Shown here piece by piece: positions 54,703 through 63,772 of a DNA stretch of 64,000 bases. The notes below the pieces were generated by a model. That model worked only from the letters and a program-made list of their open reading frames with translations. It was not told the DNA's origin and made no database searches. How positions within the stretch are numbered: the stretch's first letter is position 1; the number at the start of each line of letters is the position of its first letter. The stretch is from Vibrio azureus. Lineage in GTDB: Bacteria > Pseudomonadota > Gammaproteobacteria > Enterobacterales > Vibrionaceae. Where the stretch lies: assembly GCF_002849855.1 (NCBI RefSeq), contig NZ_CP018617.1, positions 930,001-994,000 of the forward strand, given 5' to 3'. The position numbers and the translations under genes were made by a program.

Positions 54703-54816
54703 CTAAAGACCAAAGGCACTGTATATCTTAGAAAGAAAGCAAGTTTGCGGATCCCTTGTATACCAAGCAAATGAGCTCAGCCACTGCTGATATTGGGTCG
54801 CAAAACAGCTTCTCAT
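54703..54816 (-). promoter_or_regulatory. tnaC: Candidate tnaC leader peptide
   Basis: A 37-codon frame ending about 110 bp before tnaA contains WYTRDP, which repeats the W-x3-D spacing of the E. coli TnaC sensor residues (Trp12, Asp16). An in-frame ATG at 54834 would add six residues. Unlike E. coli, no Pro precedes the stop (it ends SAFGL), and no strong ribosome binding site is visible. In the TnaC mechanism tryptophan stalls the ribosome at the leader stop and blocks Rho. Confidence 0.45.
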
Positions 54817-54863
54817 GTTATCTGTATAAACCATAATTCCATCACTAGAAATTTACATCGGTA

Positions 54864-56138
54864 TCAATTTAATCCATTAAAAGAAGGCAATTGCTCCATC
54901 ACATTGAAGATGTGGACAACCATCACTGAAAGGCCGAAGGCAAAACATACCACTAAAACACCATTCCCTCCCTTCACTCTAAAATCTAATTGATTGCTGT
55001 TATCATGGCGCAATTCGTCCAATTCTGGGGTGGGATGAAAACGCAGCTTAACCGCCAAAAGTACCGGGATAATACAAGCCCATATCGCCGCGGCAAAAGC
55101 AGCGTAGCCAATCGCCGTTAGAAAACCGAACGGAAACAAAATCGAGCAAATCAATGGAGGCAGGAAAGTCACTGCCCAAGACCGAGTTCGCCCAGCACGA
55201 GTATCTTGGAACTTAAAGAAGTCTGCCAAGAAATCAAAAACTCCAAGACCTACTCCTATAAAACTAGACAATATTGCCGCCATTGAAAAAGCATGGATCA
55301 CTTTTGTGACAAAAGACACCTCAATGGCCGTACCTAGTTGGTTCAATAAGACATCAACCGAACCTTTTGAGGCGATAACAGGTGCAAATTCATTACGAGG
55401 AAGGTTGCCATATATCGCGATAAGCCAAAGAACATAAACCATCAGTGAGATAATGGTTCCACCTAACAACGCCCTAGCCGCTTTATTTTCACAGCGATAA
55501 TAATCACGCAACGAAGACACAGAGTGATGAAAACCAAATGAGGCCAACGCGACAGGTAACATGGACGCAACGTAAAGCGTATAGTTATTTTTAGATGAGT
55601 GACCAACATCCCATAAAATATCAAAATCAATATTTTTTGCTAATCCGAATACACCAAATACAAATGACAAGGCCATAAAGATAACTAATAGCACGGAGAT
55701 TCGGTCAACCCAACGAGTCGAATGCCAAACAAAAAATGAAAACATCAATACGTACATAACAGATGCTGCTTTGCTATTAATAGACAACAAATCCCCAAAT
55801 ACTAAACCTGCAGAGGTAATGTAGGCATATAGTAATATGGAACCAACAAAGTAAACTGCGATGTTATTTATTATATTGACTTTTTTACCAAGTAATGTGC
55901 GCGTAACGGTGCTAAAAGAAACCTTGTACGGAAACTTTGAATAAACCTCAAGTAATAAACAACCAGACAACGTCATTAATGACATGGAAATAGCAAGTAC
56001 AACGATACTCCAACTTGTCCAAGCACCCGCTCCTGCCGTTGGTAAACCTAACATCCCTGCTCCAACACAAATACATGTAATGATACATGCACCACCATAA
56101 ATCGAAGGTGAATTTGCCGTAGTAGATGAATTGTTCAT
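54864..56138 (-). CDS. Aromatic amino acid permease (Mtr/TnaB/TyrP family)
   Basis: The 424-residue protein has about eleven membrane segments and the family signature GGACIITCICVGAGMLGLPTA at the first helix, with FPYKVSFSTVTRTLLGKK after the second. It belongs to the hydroxy/aromatic amino acid permeases. Its place upstream of tnaA suggests tryptophan uptake for indole formation. A strong ribosome binding site (AGGAGG) precedes the ATG. It has about 270 bp to tnaA, which holds the leader, so both may share a transcript. Confidence 0.9.
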   Translation of the reverse strand: MNNSSTTANSPSIYGGACIITCICVGAGMLGLPTAGAGAWTSWSIVVLAISMSLMTLSGCLLLEVYSKFPYKVSFSTVTRTLLGKKVNIINNIAVYFVGSILLYAYITSAGLVFGDLLSINSKAASVMYVLMFSFFVWHSTRWVDRISVLLVIFMALSFVFGVFGLAKNIDFDILWDVGHSSKNNYTLYVASMLPVALASFGFHHSVSSLRDYYRCENKAARALLGGTIISLMVYVLWLIAIYGNLPRNEFAPVIASKGSVDVLLNQLGTAIEVSFVTKVIHAFSMAAILSSFIGVGLGVFDFLADFFKFQDTRAGRTRSWAVTFLPPLICSILFPFGFLTAIGYAAFAAAIWACIIPVLLAVKLRFHPTPELDELRHDNSNQLDFRVKGGNGVLVVCFAFGLSVMVVHIFNVMEQLPSFNGLN

Positions 56139-56572
56139 CGATTGCCTCCTATGCTATTGCTTTTCTCGCTCTCGTAATACTAATAAGCCGTGTGAAAGCC
56201 TTCTTATTTATCACAAGAGTTTAATATTGTTATTTTAATCATTATATTTCCCACTTAATCATTCCCGCTCACTAAGTGATTAAGGATAGATTACAGAGCT
56301 TCTAAAGAAAAACAAAATAATTTATTAACAGTTCTAAACTTTAAAGCGAAAGCTAATGATAAACTACTGATTAGTATAAGATTAAACTTCAGAGCAAAGG
56401 ACAAAAGTACACACATAAAATTAACGTTAAAATAATTATTTACATTATAAATTAATATAATTTAGTTAAAATTATTTTCTAATCATGGAAAATGTTTGAT
56501 TGAAACACTAAGGCGTAGAGCCAAGAAAATGATTTATTGAATGAACAGTAATTTCATTACAAAGGAAAAGCA
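56139..56572. other. AT-rich divergent control region
   Basis: This 434-bp gap separates the permease gene (minus) from the first co-component regulator gene (plus). It is very AT-rich, with A and T tracts around 56400-56470 that could bind H-NS or the regulator. I see no gene and no repeat copy. Confidence 0.5.
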
Positions 56573-57253
56573 ATGAATATGAGAGAAAAGCACAGTGACT
56601 ATATTGAAATCAGCTTTGGTTCATCGACACTAAAAAGGGATGAAAATGGTGCCTACATAATATTAAATAATGGTAAGTCTATTTCTATAACCATTCCAGA
56701 AAGTTATATACTCCATAAACTTATCAAACAAAAAAATGAGCTTGTATATAGAGATGAGCTGGTCATAGATGCGTGGGGCAGTATCGATATTATTGGGCCT
56801 AACTCTCTTCCCGTAGCCATTACAAACTTAAGGAAAATTCTCGATTTTGATAACATCAAAATTGTTAACATTCCTAAACAGGGTTACATGATAAAGCTCC
56901 CTGAGCCTAAAATAGTCACAGAAGTTCAACTCGATGAGGATGAACTTGAGGCTTTATCTGAAATCAACACTTTGAATATAGATAGAAGGTCGCCTAATCA
57001 CTATTCAATTTATAAGACCAAGCGTTTATATTTGACTTTGTTTATATTTTTATCTTGTTTGTATATTATTTTTTATCTTGCACTTTCCTGGATTTCATTA
57101 GGTTGTCAATCCGTAGGAAACAACTCTATTTGTTTTATTGATGGTGAAAATATTGATATCAATAATGATATTTTCTCCTCATTGACCGACGGAAGCTATT
57201 ATTCAGCTCGCTCGGGCCTAATCCAAATTAATGAAAAAGCTGACGAAAAGTGA
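56573..57253 (+). CDS. ToxR-like membrane-bound transcription regulator (VtrA-like), pair 1
   Basis: The 226-residue protein has an N-terminal winged helix of the OmpR/ToxR class (about residues 15-110; RDELVIDAWGS, NSLPVAITNLRKIL, IPKQGYMIKLP), a single membrane helix (about 150-172) and a short periplasmic tail of about 50 residues with two Cys (GCQSVGNNSIC). It thus binds DNA while anchored in the inner membrane. The next gene overlaps its 3' end by 23 bp and encodes a small membrane protein, the arrangement of ToxR/ToxS, TcpP/TcpH and especially VtrA/VtrC, where the periplasmic parts form a joint ligand-binding barrel. Codon use is AT-rich compared with nearby core genes. ATG at 56579 (MREKH) is an alternative start. 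Confidence 0.85.
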   Translation: MNMREKHSDYIEISFGSSTLKRDENGAYIILNNGKSISITIPESYILHKLIKQKNELVYRDELVIDAWGSIDIIGPNSLPVAITNLRKILDFDNIKIVNIPKQGYMIKLPEPKIVTEVQLDEDELEALSEINTLNIDRRSPNHYSIYKTKRLYLTLFIFLSCLYIIFYLALSWISLGCQSVGNNSICFIDGENIDINNDIFSSLTDGSYYSARSGLIQINEKADEK

Positions 57254-57779
57254 ATGGGGTCATCACATGGAAAAATTATCTTTTAATCTTCAAACAGCCC
57301 TCTCTCAGATTTTTAATAAATATCGCTTTTTTACCATGTTTTTTGCGGTGACTGTACTGTTAAACGCTCTACTCGCATCTGTTTTTATCTATGGTTGGAT
57401 AAATGGATCAACTTGTCATTATACTCTGACATTGAAAACAGACGAAAGAGATACAGCAGCAACTTGTTATCGTGGAAAAGCCGTCATAATACATACTAAA
57501 GTAAATGATCAAGGTGAAGATCAATCTAAATGGAAAGTCGAGGCCAGATACCTCAGGGTCGGTGCTCAAATGGTCTTTGTTGTCTATCAACGCCAAGCCA
57601 TTATTCAAAATAAAAAGTCGGATGCTAACGATCAGTTCAATCGATTATCAAGCGGGCTAACCTTTCTCTTCTACCATACGAAAAGAGTCGGCGATAAACT
57701 TTACATTTTCCAGAAATTCCCTGAATACAACATTCTACAAGCTAAAGTGTCAGGCAAACTGGATATGTGGGATCAGTGA
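57231..57779 (+). CDS. Small membrane partner of pair 1 (VtrC-like)
   Basis: The 182-residue protein has one N-terminal membrane helix (about residues 38-58) and a periplasmic domain of about 125 residues with a Cys pair (STCHYTL and ATCYRGK) and predicted beta strands (WKVEARYLRVGAQMVFVVY; LYIFQKFP). It is clearly related to the partner on the opposite strand. Size, topology and overlap with the regulator gene match VtrC, whose lipocalin-like barrel with VtrA binds bile salts. Ligand here is unknown. An internal ATG at 57267, after GGGG, is a plausible alternative start. Confidence 0.8.
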   Translation: MKKLTKSEWGHHMEKLSFNLQTALSQIFNKYRFFTMFFAVTVLLNALLASVFIYGWINGSTCHYTLTLKTDERDTAATCYRGKAVIIHTKVNDQGEDQSKWKVEARYLRVGAQMVFVVYQRQAIIQNKKSDANDQFNRLSSGLTFLFYHTKRVGDKLYIFQKFPEYNILQAKVSGKLDMWDQ

Positions 57780-58264
57780 TTGAAAAAGCTCATTTCGCCA
57801 TGTACAAGCCCTGTAGTAATTGTGCTTTTGGGGAAGTTTGCAAAGATGAAAACACGATCATCGATCCGGTCGATATGATAAAAAACCGTTTTGTATCCTG
57901 AGAATATTTGGTTGTAGCGATCGGTTTCATTTTCTTGGTTACCGCCTTCTAAACGTTCACGATGATAAACAAAGTAAATGAGTTGCTTACCAATTTGAAG
58001 TTGTCTGGCTGAAACTTTCCATTGACTGATGATCTCTCTGTCTTGGTTTAGTAACGTATGTAGGACCATCACCTTACCACGATGACAAGTTAGAAAAGTA
58101 TTATGGCTATCCTGTTTTTCTATTGATAAATCATAACGACAGCCTGCACCATTGACCAGCCCAAACAAAATCACCAATACGACCAAGAAGGTACAGGTGT
58201 AAACCGCTCTTTCTAACCATTTAATCATTGCTTTTAGCCTCATACCGTTGACCTTCTGCATCAA
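57773..58264 (-). CDS. Small membrane partner of pair 2 (VtrC-like)
   Basis: The 163-residue protein has an N-terminal membrane helix (about residues 18-38) and a periplasmic domain with the same Cys pair (AGCRYDL and LTCHRGK) and strand pattern (WKVSARQLQIGKQLIYFVYH; RVFIFANFP) as its paralogue. It overlaps its regulator gene by 44 bp, less if ATG 58243 or 58228 is the start. Its stop codon overlaps that of the convergent partner gene by seven bases. It probably stabilises the regulator or forms its sensor. Confidence 0.8.
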   Translation of the reverse strand: MMQKVNGMRLKAMIKWLERAVYTCTFLVVLVILFGLVNGAGCRYDLSIEKQDSHNTFLTCHRGKVMVLHTLLNQDREIISQWKVSARQLQIGKQLIYFVYHRERLEGGNQENETDRYNQIFSGYKTVFYHIDRIDDRVFIFANFPKSTITTGLVHGEMSFFNH

Positions 58265-58946
58265 TAAAATAGGTCACACCTTTACTAATATGGTTTAGCT
58301 CATCTTGGCTAAGAAGTTGTTCGATATTAACTTCGGACGGGCTACAAACGGTCCCCTGTCCCCAATGTTGACAGCGGATATCTACCCAAGAAAACCATAA
58401 ATAAAAAATGAGTATACAAGTGCATATGGCACACACCACAACCGAGACATAACGGACAGCTGATACCTTACTTGCTGTTTGCTGTTGAGCATGGTCAAAT
58501 CCTTGGGTCAACGGTTCTTGTTCGTACGAGCTTTTATTTCGCTGTTGCTGACTATTAGAATTATTGGGGTTGTCATTCTCATTTTCTTGAGCCTGAGACT
58601 GAGCATCAAACATTAAACGATACCCTTGCCGAGGAACATTGATAATATTAATGCCTTCCGGCTGTAAAATTCGGCGTAAATTTGAAATAGCTACAGGTAG
58701 CGAATTACTACCAATGGTCTCGGGGTTTCCCCAAGCAGCAGTAATTAATTCATCTTTGCCAATGACTGTTCCTTGATTCTTTACCAAAACACTAAGAATG
58801 ACTCCCTCCCTAGCTGTGACAGTGTAACTCCTGCCGTTTTTAATCACTAGTTCTGCACCACTTGAGTGAGTATGTAATACACAGTCAGCAAAATTCAGTT
58901 CAGAATCTTGAATTTCCTCATGTATATTCGGTTTTGTTGGCTTCAT
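58221..58946 (-). CDS. ToxR-like membrane-bound transcription regulator (VtrA-like), pair 2
   Basis: The 241-residue protein has a winged helix (about residues 20-115; KDELITAAWGN, NSLPVAISNLRRIL, VPRQGYRLMF), a Gln/Asn-rich cytoplasmic linker (about 120-165), one membrane helix (about 166-188) and a short periplasmic end with a Cys pair (RCQHWGQGTVC). The DNA-binding domain is clearly related to that of pair 1. I chose ATG 58946 (MKPTKPN), which has AGG just upstream; the ATG at 58991 would add 15 residues. Confidence 0.85.
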   Translation of the reverse strand: MKPTKPNIHEEIQDSELNFADCVLHTHSSGAELVIKNGRSYTVTAREGVILSVLVKNQGTVIGKDELITAAWGNPETIGSNSLPVAISNLRRILQPEGINIINVPRQGYRLMFDAQSQAQENENDNPNNSNSQQQRNKSSYEQEPLTQGFDHAQQQTASKVSAVRYVSVVVCAICTCILIFYLWFSWVDIRCQHWGQGTVCSPSEVNIEQLLSQDELNHISKGVTYFIDAEGQRYEAKSND

Positions 58947-59095
58947 ATTACCTACTCGCTTATTAAATCTAACTTCAAGTTTAGAAAACAATCACGACAT
59001 TTAGTAATAAAAATAATAATATAATTAAATGTGAATATGTGGATTCTTTAATATAGGTTTCAATTTGACTTTCAATTTGCAAAATATAAATCATG

Positions 59096-59156
59096 GCCGC
59101 GCCTGAGAGTTAAGGTCATCTCGCTGAACGCAGCCTCTTGAGGTTACTTGGGTATA
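59096..59156. repeat. Terminal fragment of the long Vibrio repeat
   Basis: About 60 bases match the right end of the repeat at 28423-28707 (GCCTGAGAG.TAAGGTCATC through TTACTTGGGTATA). The rest of the element is missing. It sits between pair 2 and the lipoprotein gene, a gap that otherwise shows no gene. Confidence 0.85.
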
Positions 59157-59279
59157 TCAATATATTCACTTAACGAAGTTTGGTATGACTTGTGCTTTAT
59201 TCATATCACGATGACCTGATGGTTAGTTTTAGCAGCAAACCTTTCGGGTAAAATTGAGTGGACTATCGTGAGGCCTATA

Positions 59280-61247
59280 ATGAAATCGACGTCTGTATTG
59301 TGCGTACTAAGTTGTTCTCTTATGTTTGGTTGTAACTTGGACACCAAAGTCAATCAAATCCAGCTGCCGGACTCGAATGACAAACAAACAGAATTAACTC
59401 AAGCGCCTCAGCCATCGACGGAGCAGCCAGAACAACCCACTCCTCCCCAAAGCGAAGTGCCACAACCGCCAACGCCGTCACAAACTGAGCAGCCCAGTCA
59501 AACGGATACCCCCCCTGACACCACCATAGAACCTCCACAGCAGCAACAAGAACCACCCAAAATGCCCGGAGCGTTTACCCTTTCTGAACCAAGTGCGACG
59601 GGGTTTCACCAGTTTCAATTTCAATGGCAAACCAGTGAACACGCAGACAATTATTCTGTATGTTTAAAAGATGATTCACAACTCAATCGCTGTTCACCAC
59701 TTATTACCGCTCTAAGTTCCACACAAATCCGCCATACTTTTGATCAGATTTTAAGCCCTTCTTCTGTATTTTTCGTGTTGGCCAACAATCAAACGGGCAG
59801 TACAAAAAGTAATGAAGTGAGTATTAGTTCTACAACCTTGCTGAATGCAATAAGCCTGCTCAAACATTCTAACGCAGATAGCCAAGATGAGTTTGGGCAT
59901 GTACTGGCCTTGAATCAAGATGGTACTCGACTTGCTGTTGGAGCCATAAATGAATCCGGCCTGGCTAACGATCCTAACGTTAATACTTTCAGTAACTCTG
60001 GTGCTACGTATATTTTTGAACTGGACAGTAATAATTGGCAACAGAAAGCCTATCTAAAACCCTCTAATAGCGAATCTGGTGATGAATTTGGGTATGCCCT
60101 AGACCTCAGTGACGATGGTAAAACGCTTGCGGTAAGTGCCTTGCAAGAAGGCTCCAATGCTACTGGTGTAGACGGAGATCAAAACGACAACAGTAAACCA
60201 CTTTCTGGAGCGGTGTATGTATTCACACTCACAGGCGAAACATGGCAACAGCAAGCTTATCTAAAAGCCTCAAATACAGATGCTTATGATTCGTTTGGTT
60301 TCTCGGTTTCTCTCAGCGGCGATGGCAAAAGACTGCTGGTTGGTGCACCTGGGGAAAGCTCCTCAGCATCGGGAATCAATGCAAACCAACTGGACAATAC
60401 TGGTGCTTTATCGGGTGCAGCTTACCTCTTCGAGTTTCAAAATGATACTTGGGTTCAAACTCAGTACTTCAAACCTTCCAATACGGGGAATTTGGACTCT
60501 TTTGGCTTTGACGTTGATATTAGCCAAGATGGCTTGACCGCCAGTATTGCCAGCCCAGGTGAAGATTCTCTGAATGGCGATCCACTCGATAATAACGCCA
60601 GTAATTCCGGAGCCGTTTATCTCTTCAATGATGATGGAGCCCAGTGGAGCCAACACGCTTACTTAAAAGCGAGTCTCCCCGATGCAGAAGATCAGTTTGG
60701 GTACTCAATATCACTCAACCATGATGGATCAACACTTGCGATAAGCGCTTACCTTGAGTCATCGGACAGCGTAACCAATGGCAACGACGCTGATAATTCC
60801 GCGCCCAATGCAGGAGCCGCCTATATTTTTCAACAACAGCAAGACGTTTGGTCCCAACAAGCTTATCTAAAAGCCGATAACTCAGATTCAGGTGATAAAT
60901 TTGGCCATGATCTTCAACTCGATTTATCTGGTGAACGACTGATTGTCGGTGCTCCCTTTGAAAGTTCATCAGACACCGGAGTTGGAGGCTTACTAAAAAA
61001 TAATGACACGCTCTCTTCAGGTGCGGTGTATGAGTATCAGTTCAAAGAGGGGAACTGGCAGCAAACCAAATACATAAAAGCAACAAACCCAGACCAAGAT
61101 GATCTTTTCGGTGATGCGGTTGCTATCAGTGGTCAAGGCAATACCTTAGCAGTAGGAGCGAAACAAGAGTCTTCCGCTCCACCACTGAGTGATAACGCCC
61201 CTACAGACAACTCACTTTCTAAATCTGGTGCTGTCTACCTTTACTAA
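59280..61247 (+). CDS. Lipoprotein with seven FG-GAP repeats
   Basis: The 655-residue protein has a lipoprotein signal (lipobox LMFGC, Cys about residue 18), a long Pro/Gln/Glu-rich stalk (about 30-95), a fibronectin-like stretch (about 95-185) and seven repeats of 60-70 residues (from about 190). Each has DxFGxxLxLxxDGxxLAVGA, a Ser/Asn-rich loop, SGAxYxF and WxQxxYLK. Seven blades would make a complete integrin-type propeller, with acidic loops that may bind Ca2+. It is probably an envelope or surface-exposed adhesin-like protein; the ligand is unknown. ATG 59280 has TGAGG upstream; a GTG at 59268 is in frame. Confidence 0.88.
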   Translation: MKSTSVLCVLSCSLMFGCNLDTKVNQIQLPDSNDKQTELTQAPQPSTEQPEQPTPPQSEVPQPPTPSQTEQPSQTDTPPDTTIEPPQQQQEPPKMPGAFTLSEPSATGFHQFQFQWQTSEHADNYSVCLKDDSQLNRCSPLITALSSTQIRHTFDQILSPSSVFFVLANNQTGSTKSNEVSISSTTLLNAISLLKHSNADSQDEFGHVLALNQDGTRLAVGAINESGLANDPNVNTFSNSGATYIFELDSNNWQQKAYLKPSNSESGDEFGYALDLSDDGKTLAVSALQEGSNATGVDGDQNDNSKPLSGAVYVFTLTGETWQQQAYLKASNTDAYDSFGFSVSLSGDGKRLLVGAPGESSSASGINANQLDNTGALSGAAYLFEFQNDTWVQTQYFKPSNTGNLDSFGFDVDISQDGLTASIASPGEDSLNGDPLDNNASNSGAVYLFNDDGAQWSQHAYLKASLPDAEDQFGYSISLNHDGSTLAISAYLESSDSVTNGNDADNSAPNAGAAYIFQQQQDVWSQQAYLKADNSDSGDKFGHDLQLDLSGERLIVGAPFESSSDTGVGGLLKNNDTLSSGAVYEYQFKEGNWQQTKYIKATNPDQDDLFGDAVAISGQGNTLAVGAKQESSAPPLSDNAPTDNSLSKSGAVYLY

Positions 61248-61352
61248 GTCATGCTGATATTTGGGCAACGCACATTTTATATTGAAATTTTTGTCTATTG
61301 TTCGGTTGGTCTATTGGTCCCATAGTGCAGTTGCTTGTCTTGCTCTATCAGC

Positions 61353-62972
61353 TCAAACTTTGAAATATTTTAACTGATCATGCAGGATTTCAGAGGTAGC
61401 GGCTAAATGCTGACTTTCCTCTGCTAGCCTTTGTGAAGTTTGTTTCACCTCATTTGCAGCAAGATGAATCGTCGAAACATTTTGGCTCATCTCCTGAGCG
61501 ACCAACCCCTGTTGTTCAGAAGCTGCAGCGATTTGCGCCACCATATCATTAGAGTGAAGCAGTTCAGAAACCATGGTCTCCAACTGAGCTTGCGTAGAAC
61601 GAGAGATATCAACACTGACTTCTACCTTAAGGTTACTTCTTTCCATGGCTCTCACTGTTCGTTCAGTTTGTTCTATCAGTGAATCTATGGTTTTTTGTAC
61701 CTCATCCGTGGACTTTTGTGTTCGACTTGCAAGGTTACGAACTTCATCTGCAACTACCGCAAACCCTCGTCCTTGATCGCCTGCTCGAGCTGCTTCGATC
61801 GCTGCATTCAAGGCCAAGAGATTCGTTTGTTCAGAGACATCTCGAATCACACTGACGACGGCTCTAATTTCATTAACACCAGCTTGAAGCTCGGACACCA
61901 TTTGATCGGCAGTAGCAATATCTTGAGAAACTTCCGCGATGGTTTGAGCTGTTTGATGCATATCTTGGCCACTTTTCTCAGCATGTGATGTTACTAAAGA
62001 GGTGCTGTGCGATGTATTTTCAGCATTACTGGCCACGTCGGAAATTGTGGTGCTCATTTCTGTCATCGACGTAGACAGTTGTTCAAGTTGTGAATGTTGA
62101 TTATTCACACTGCTGGCTGATTCTTCACTGGCCTGAGCAATATTTTGTGCCATGACTGACGATTGTAAAGCCGACTCATGAGCCGCTTGAAGCGTAGATT
62201 GTAACTTATTTAGCATGCGATCGAGCTCGCGACTCACCTCGCCCAATTCATCTTTGCGTTTAGCATGTTGACGTACGGTTAGATCGCCATTTGCGACTTC
62301 GCCAGTAAAAGCACTCAGTTGATTTAAGAAGCTGACAATGTTGTTGGAAATAAAGTATCCTAAAACCGCCAAAGCAAAGATTAAACTAAAAGCAACAACT
62401 GATTCTTTGATGATATCAGCAATTAAAGCTTCCTTGATATCAGCAACAAAAAGCCCTGAGCCGACAATCCATTGCCATTCAGGGAATAAAGCAATATAGG
62501 AAATCTTATCTTTGAGCTCGCCTTGAGGGCTTTTCCATTGGTAATCAAGAAATCCGGCTTGTTGCGAATTAGCAATAGTGGCCATTTGCCGCCAATGGAG
62601 TTTTCCCGCCCCATCTTTGATTTGGCTGGCATCAGCCCCTTCCAAGGTGGGTTTGCGTGGGTGAAGCAGTATTTTAAGTTCAGGGGTCAATACCCAAAAG
62701 TAATTATTGGTATCGTATCTTAGCGAACGAAGCGCCTCCAGTGCCCTTTGCTTAGCACCTTGTTCTCCTAAAATATCGCGTTGCTGGTAGTAATAGTTAA
62801 TTAAGCTTGTGGCTACCTCAACTTGAGCACTCAATTTTGCTTCTCTTTCGCTAAGAGCGTTCTTCCTTTGTTCATTTAGATTATACAAACAGGCTGCGAG
62901 TAAAAGTGAAGCGGAGAAAACAACCAAGAGCAGTAATTTATTTCTAACTGAAAGATCACTAAGTTTCATCAT
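61353..62972 (-). CDS. Methyl-accepting chemotaxis protein with single Cache domain
   Basis: The 539-residue receptor has a first membrane helix (residues 12-29), a periplasmic sCache sensor (about 35-185; [25 protein letters not shown]), a second helix (about 190-212), a HAMP domain and the cytoplasmic signalling tip with [20 protein letters not shown] (CheA/CheW contact). It directs flagellar motility to an unknown small ligand; sCache sensors often bind organic acids. Single-gene unit. Confidence 0.95.
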   Translation of the reverse strand: MMKLSDLSVRNKLLLLVVFSASLLLAACLYNLNEQRKNALSEREAKLSAQVEVATSLINYYYQQRDILGEQGAKQRALEALRSLRYDTNNYFWVLTPELKILLHPRKPTLEGADASQIKDGAGKLHWRQMATIANSQQAGFLDYQWKSPQGELKDKISYIALFPEWQWIVGSGLFVADIKEALIADIIKESVVAFSLIFALAVLGYFISNNIVSFLNQLSAFTGEVANGDLTVRQHAKRKDELGEVSRELDRMLNKLQSTLQAAHESALQSSVMAQNIAQASEESASSVNNQHSQLEQLSTSMTEMSTTISDVASNAENTSHSTSLVTSHAEKSGQDMHQTAQTIAEVSQDIATADQMVSELQAGVNEIRAVVSVIRDVSEQTNLLALNAAIEAARAGDQGRGFAVVADEVRNLASRTQKSTDEVQKTIDSLIEQTERTVRAMERSNLKVEVSVDISRSTQAQLETMVSELLHSNDMVAQIAAASEQQGLVAQEMSQNVSTIHLAANEVKQTSQRLAEESQHLAATSEILHDQLKYFKV

Positions 62973-63164
62973 TCGATTCTATGGTTTTTTATTAAAGTAA
63001 AACTTAAACCTATTAGAATCAAAGTCAGTCAAAACTGATTCAAATCAATTTTCATAATATTTGTTAGCAAAAAGTAACTTATATGCTGAAGTCCTCACAC
63101 TATATTGCAAAGACAGAAAGTTTGCATCTAAGCCATATAAACTTAATTATAAAACAGATAATTA

Positions 63165-63196
63165 TATACCCAAGTTACCTCAGGTGCTTGGGTATA
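63165..63196. repeat. Short Vibrio palindromic repeat
   Basis: TATACCCAAGTTACCTCAGG followed by TGCTTGGGTATA forms a near-perfect hairpin just after the stop of the NYN gene. Confidence 0.85.
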
Positions 63197-63200
63197 AGCA

Positions 63201-63719
63201 CTACAACAAAAAGTCTTCATCTATGGCAACAAAAGTATCTGCGCAGTCGACTAGAGCTTGAGCGGTAAGTTTAGGTACACCATAAACCGTGACTTTTTTC
63301 TTAAAACGCTGCTGAATGCGTTCAACAAGAAGGCAGAAGTCACCATCTCCAGAGACTAGAATCACTTCATCGACATCCGCAGCTAATTCGATTGCATCGA
63401 GAGCAATACCAACATCCCAATCTCCTTTGGTGCTCCCATCACTCCTTTGTATGTAAGGTTTCAAGATAACTTCAAACCCTATACCCCGTAAAATATGATG
63501 GAACTGTCGTTGCTTTGCATCTTTACTTGATATCGCATAAGCACGAGCCGTTGATACATTCACTGCTTGCGTTGCAACATACCAAAACTGATTGTAATCA
63601 AAGTGACGTTGATAGGCTTCCCGGCAGGTATAATAAACATTCTGGACATCGACTAAGATAGCCACATTGCGCTGATGATCTGAATTCATGCTTCTTTTCA
63701 AGTTAAAAACGTTGCCCAT
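63201..63719 (-). CDS. NYN domain (LabA/DUF88) protein
   Basis: The 172-residue protein is a PIN-like NYN domain, a fold of metal-dependent RNases. Acidic residues expected in the active site are seen in ILVDVQN, KGDWDVGIALDA and LVSGDGDF. No other domain is attached. RNA target and partner are unknown. ATG 63689 (MNSDHQ) is an alternative start. Confidence 0.85.
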   Translation of the reverse strand: MGNVFNLKRSMNSDHQRNVAILVDVQNVYYTCREAYQRHFDYNQFWYVATQAVNVSTARAYAISSKDAKQRQFHHILRGIGFEVILKPYIQRSDGSTKGDWDVGIALDAIELAADVDEVILVSGDGDFCLLVERIQQRFKKKVTVYGVPKLTAQALVDCADTFVAIDEDFLL

Positions 63720-63772
63720 ACCCTATGCCACTTTTCAGTAAAGTACAATCAATTCATGTAAGACAATGAAAT

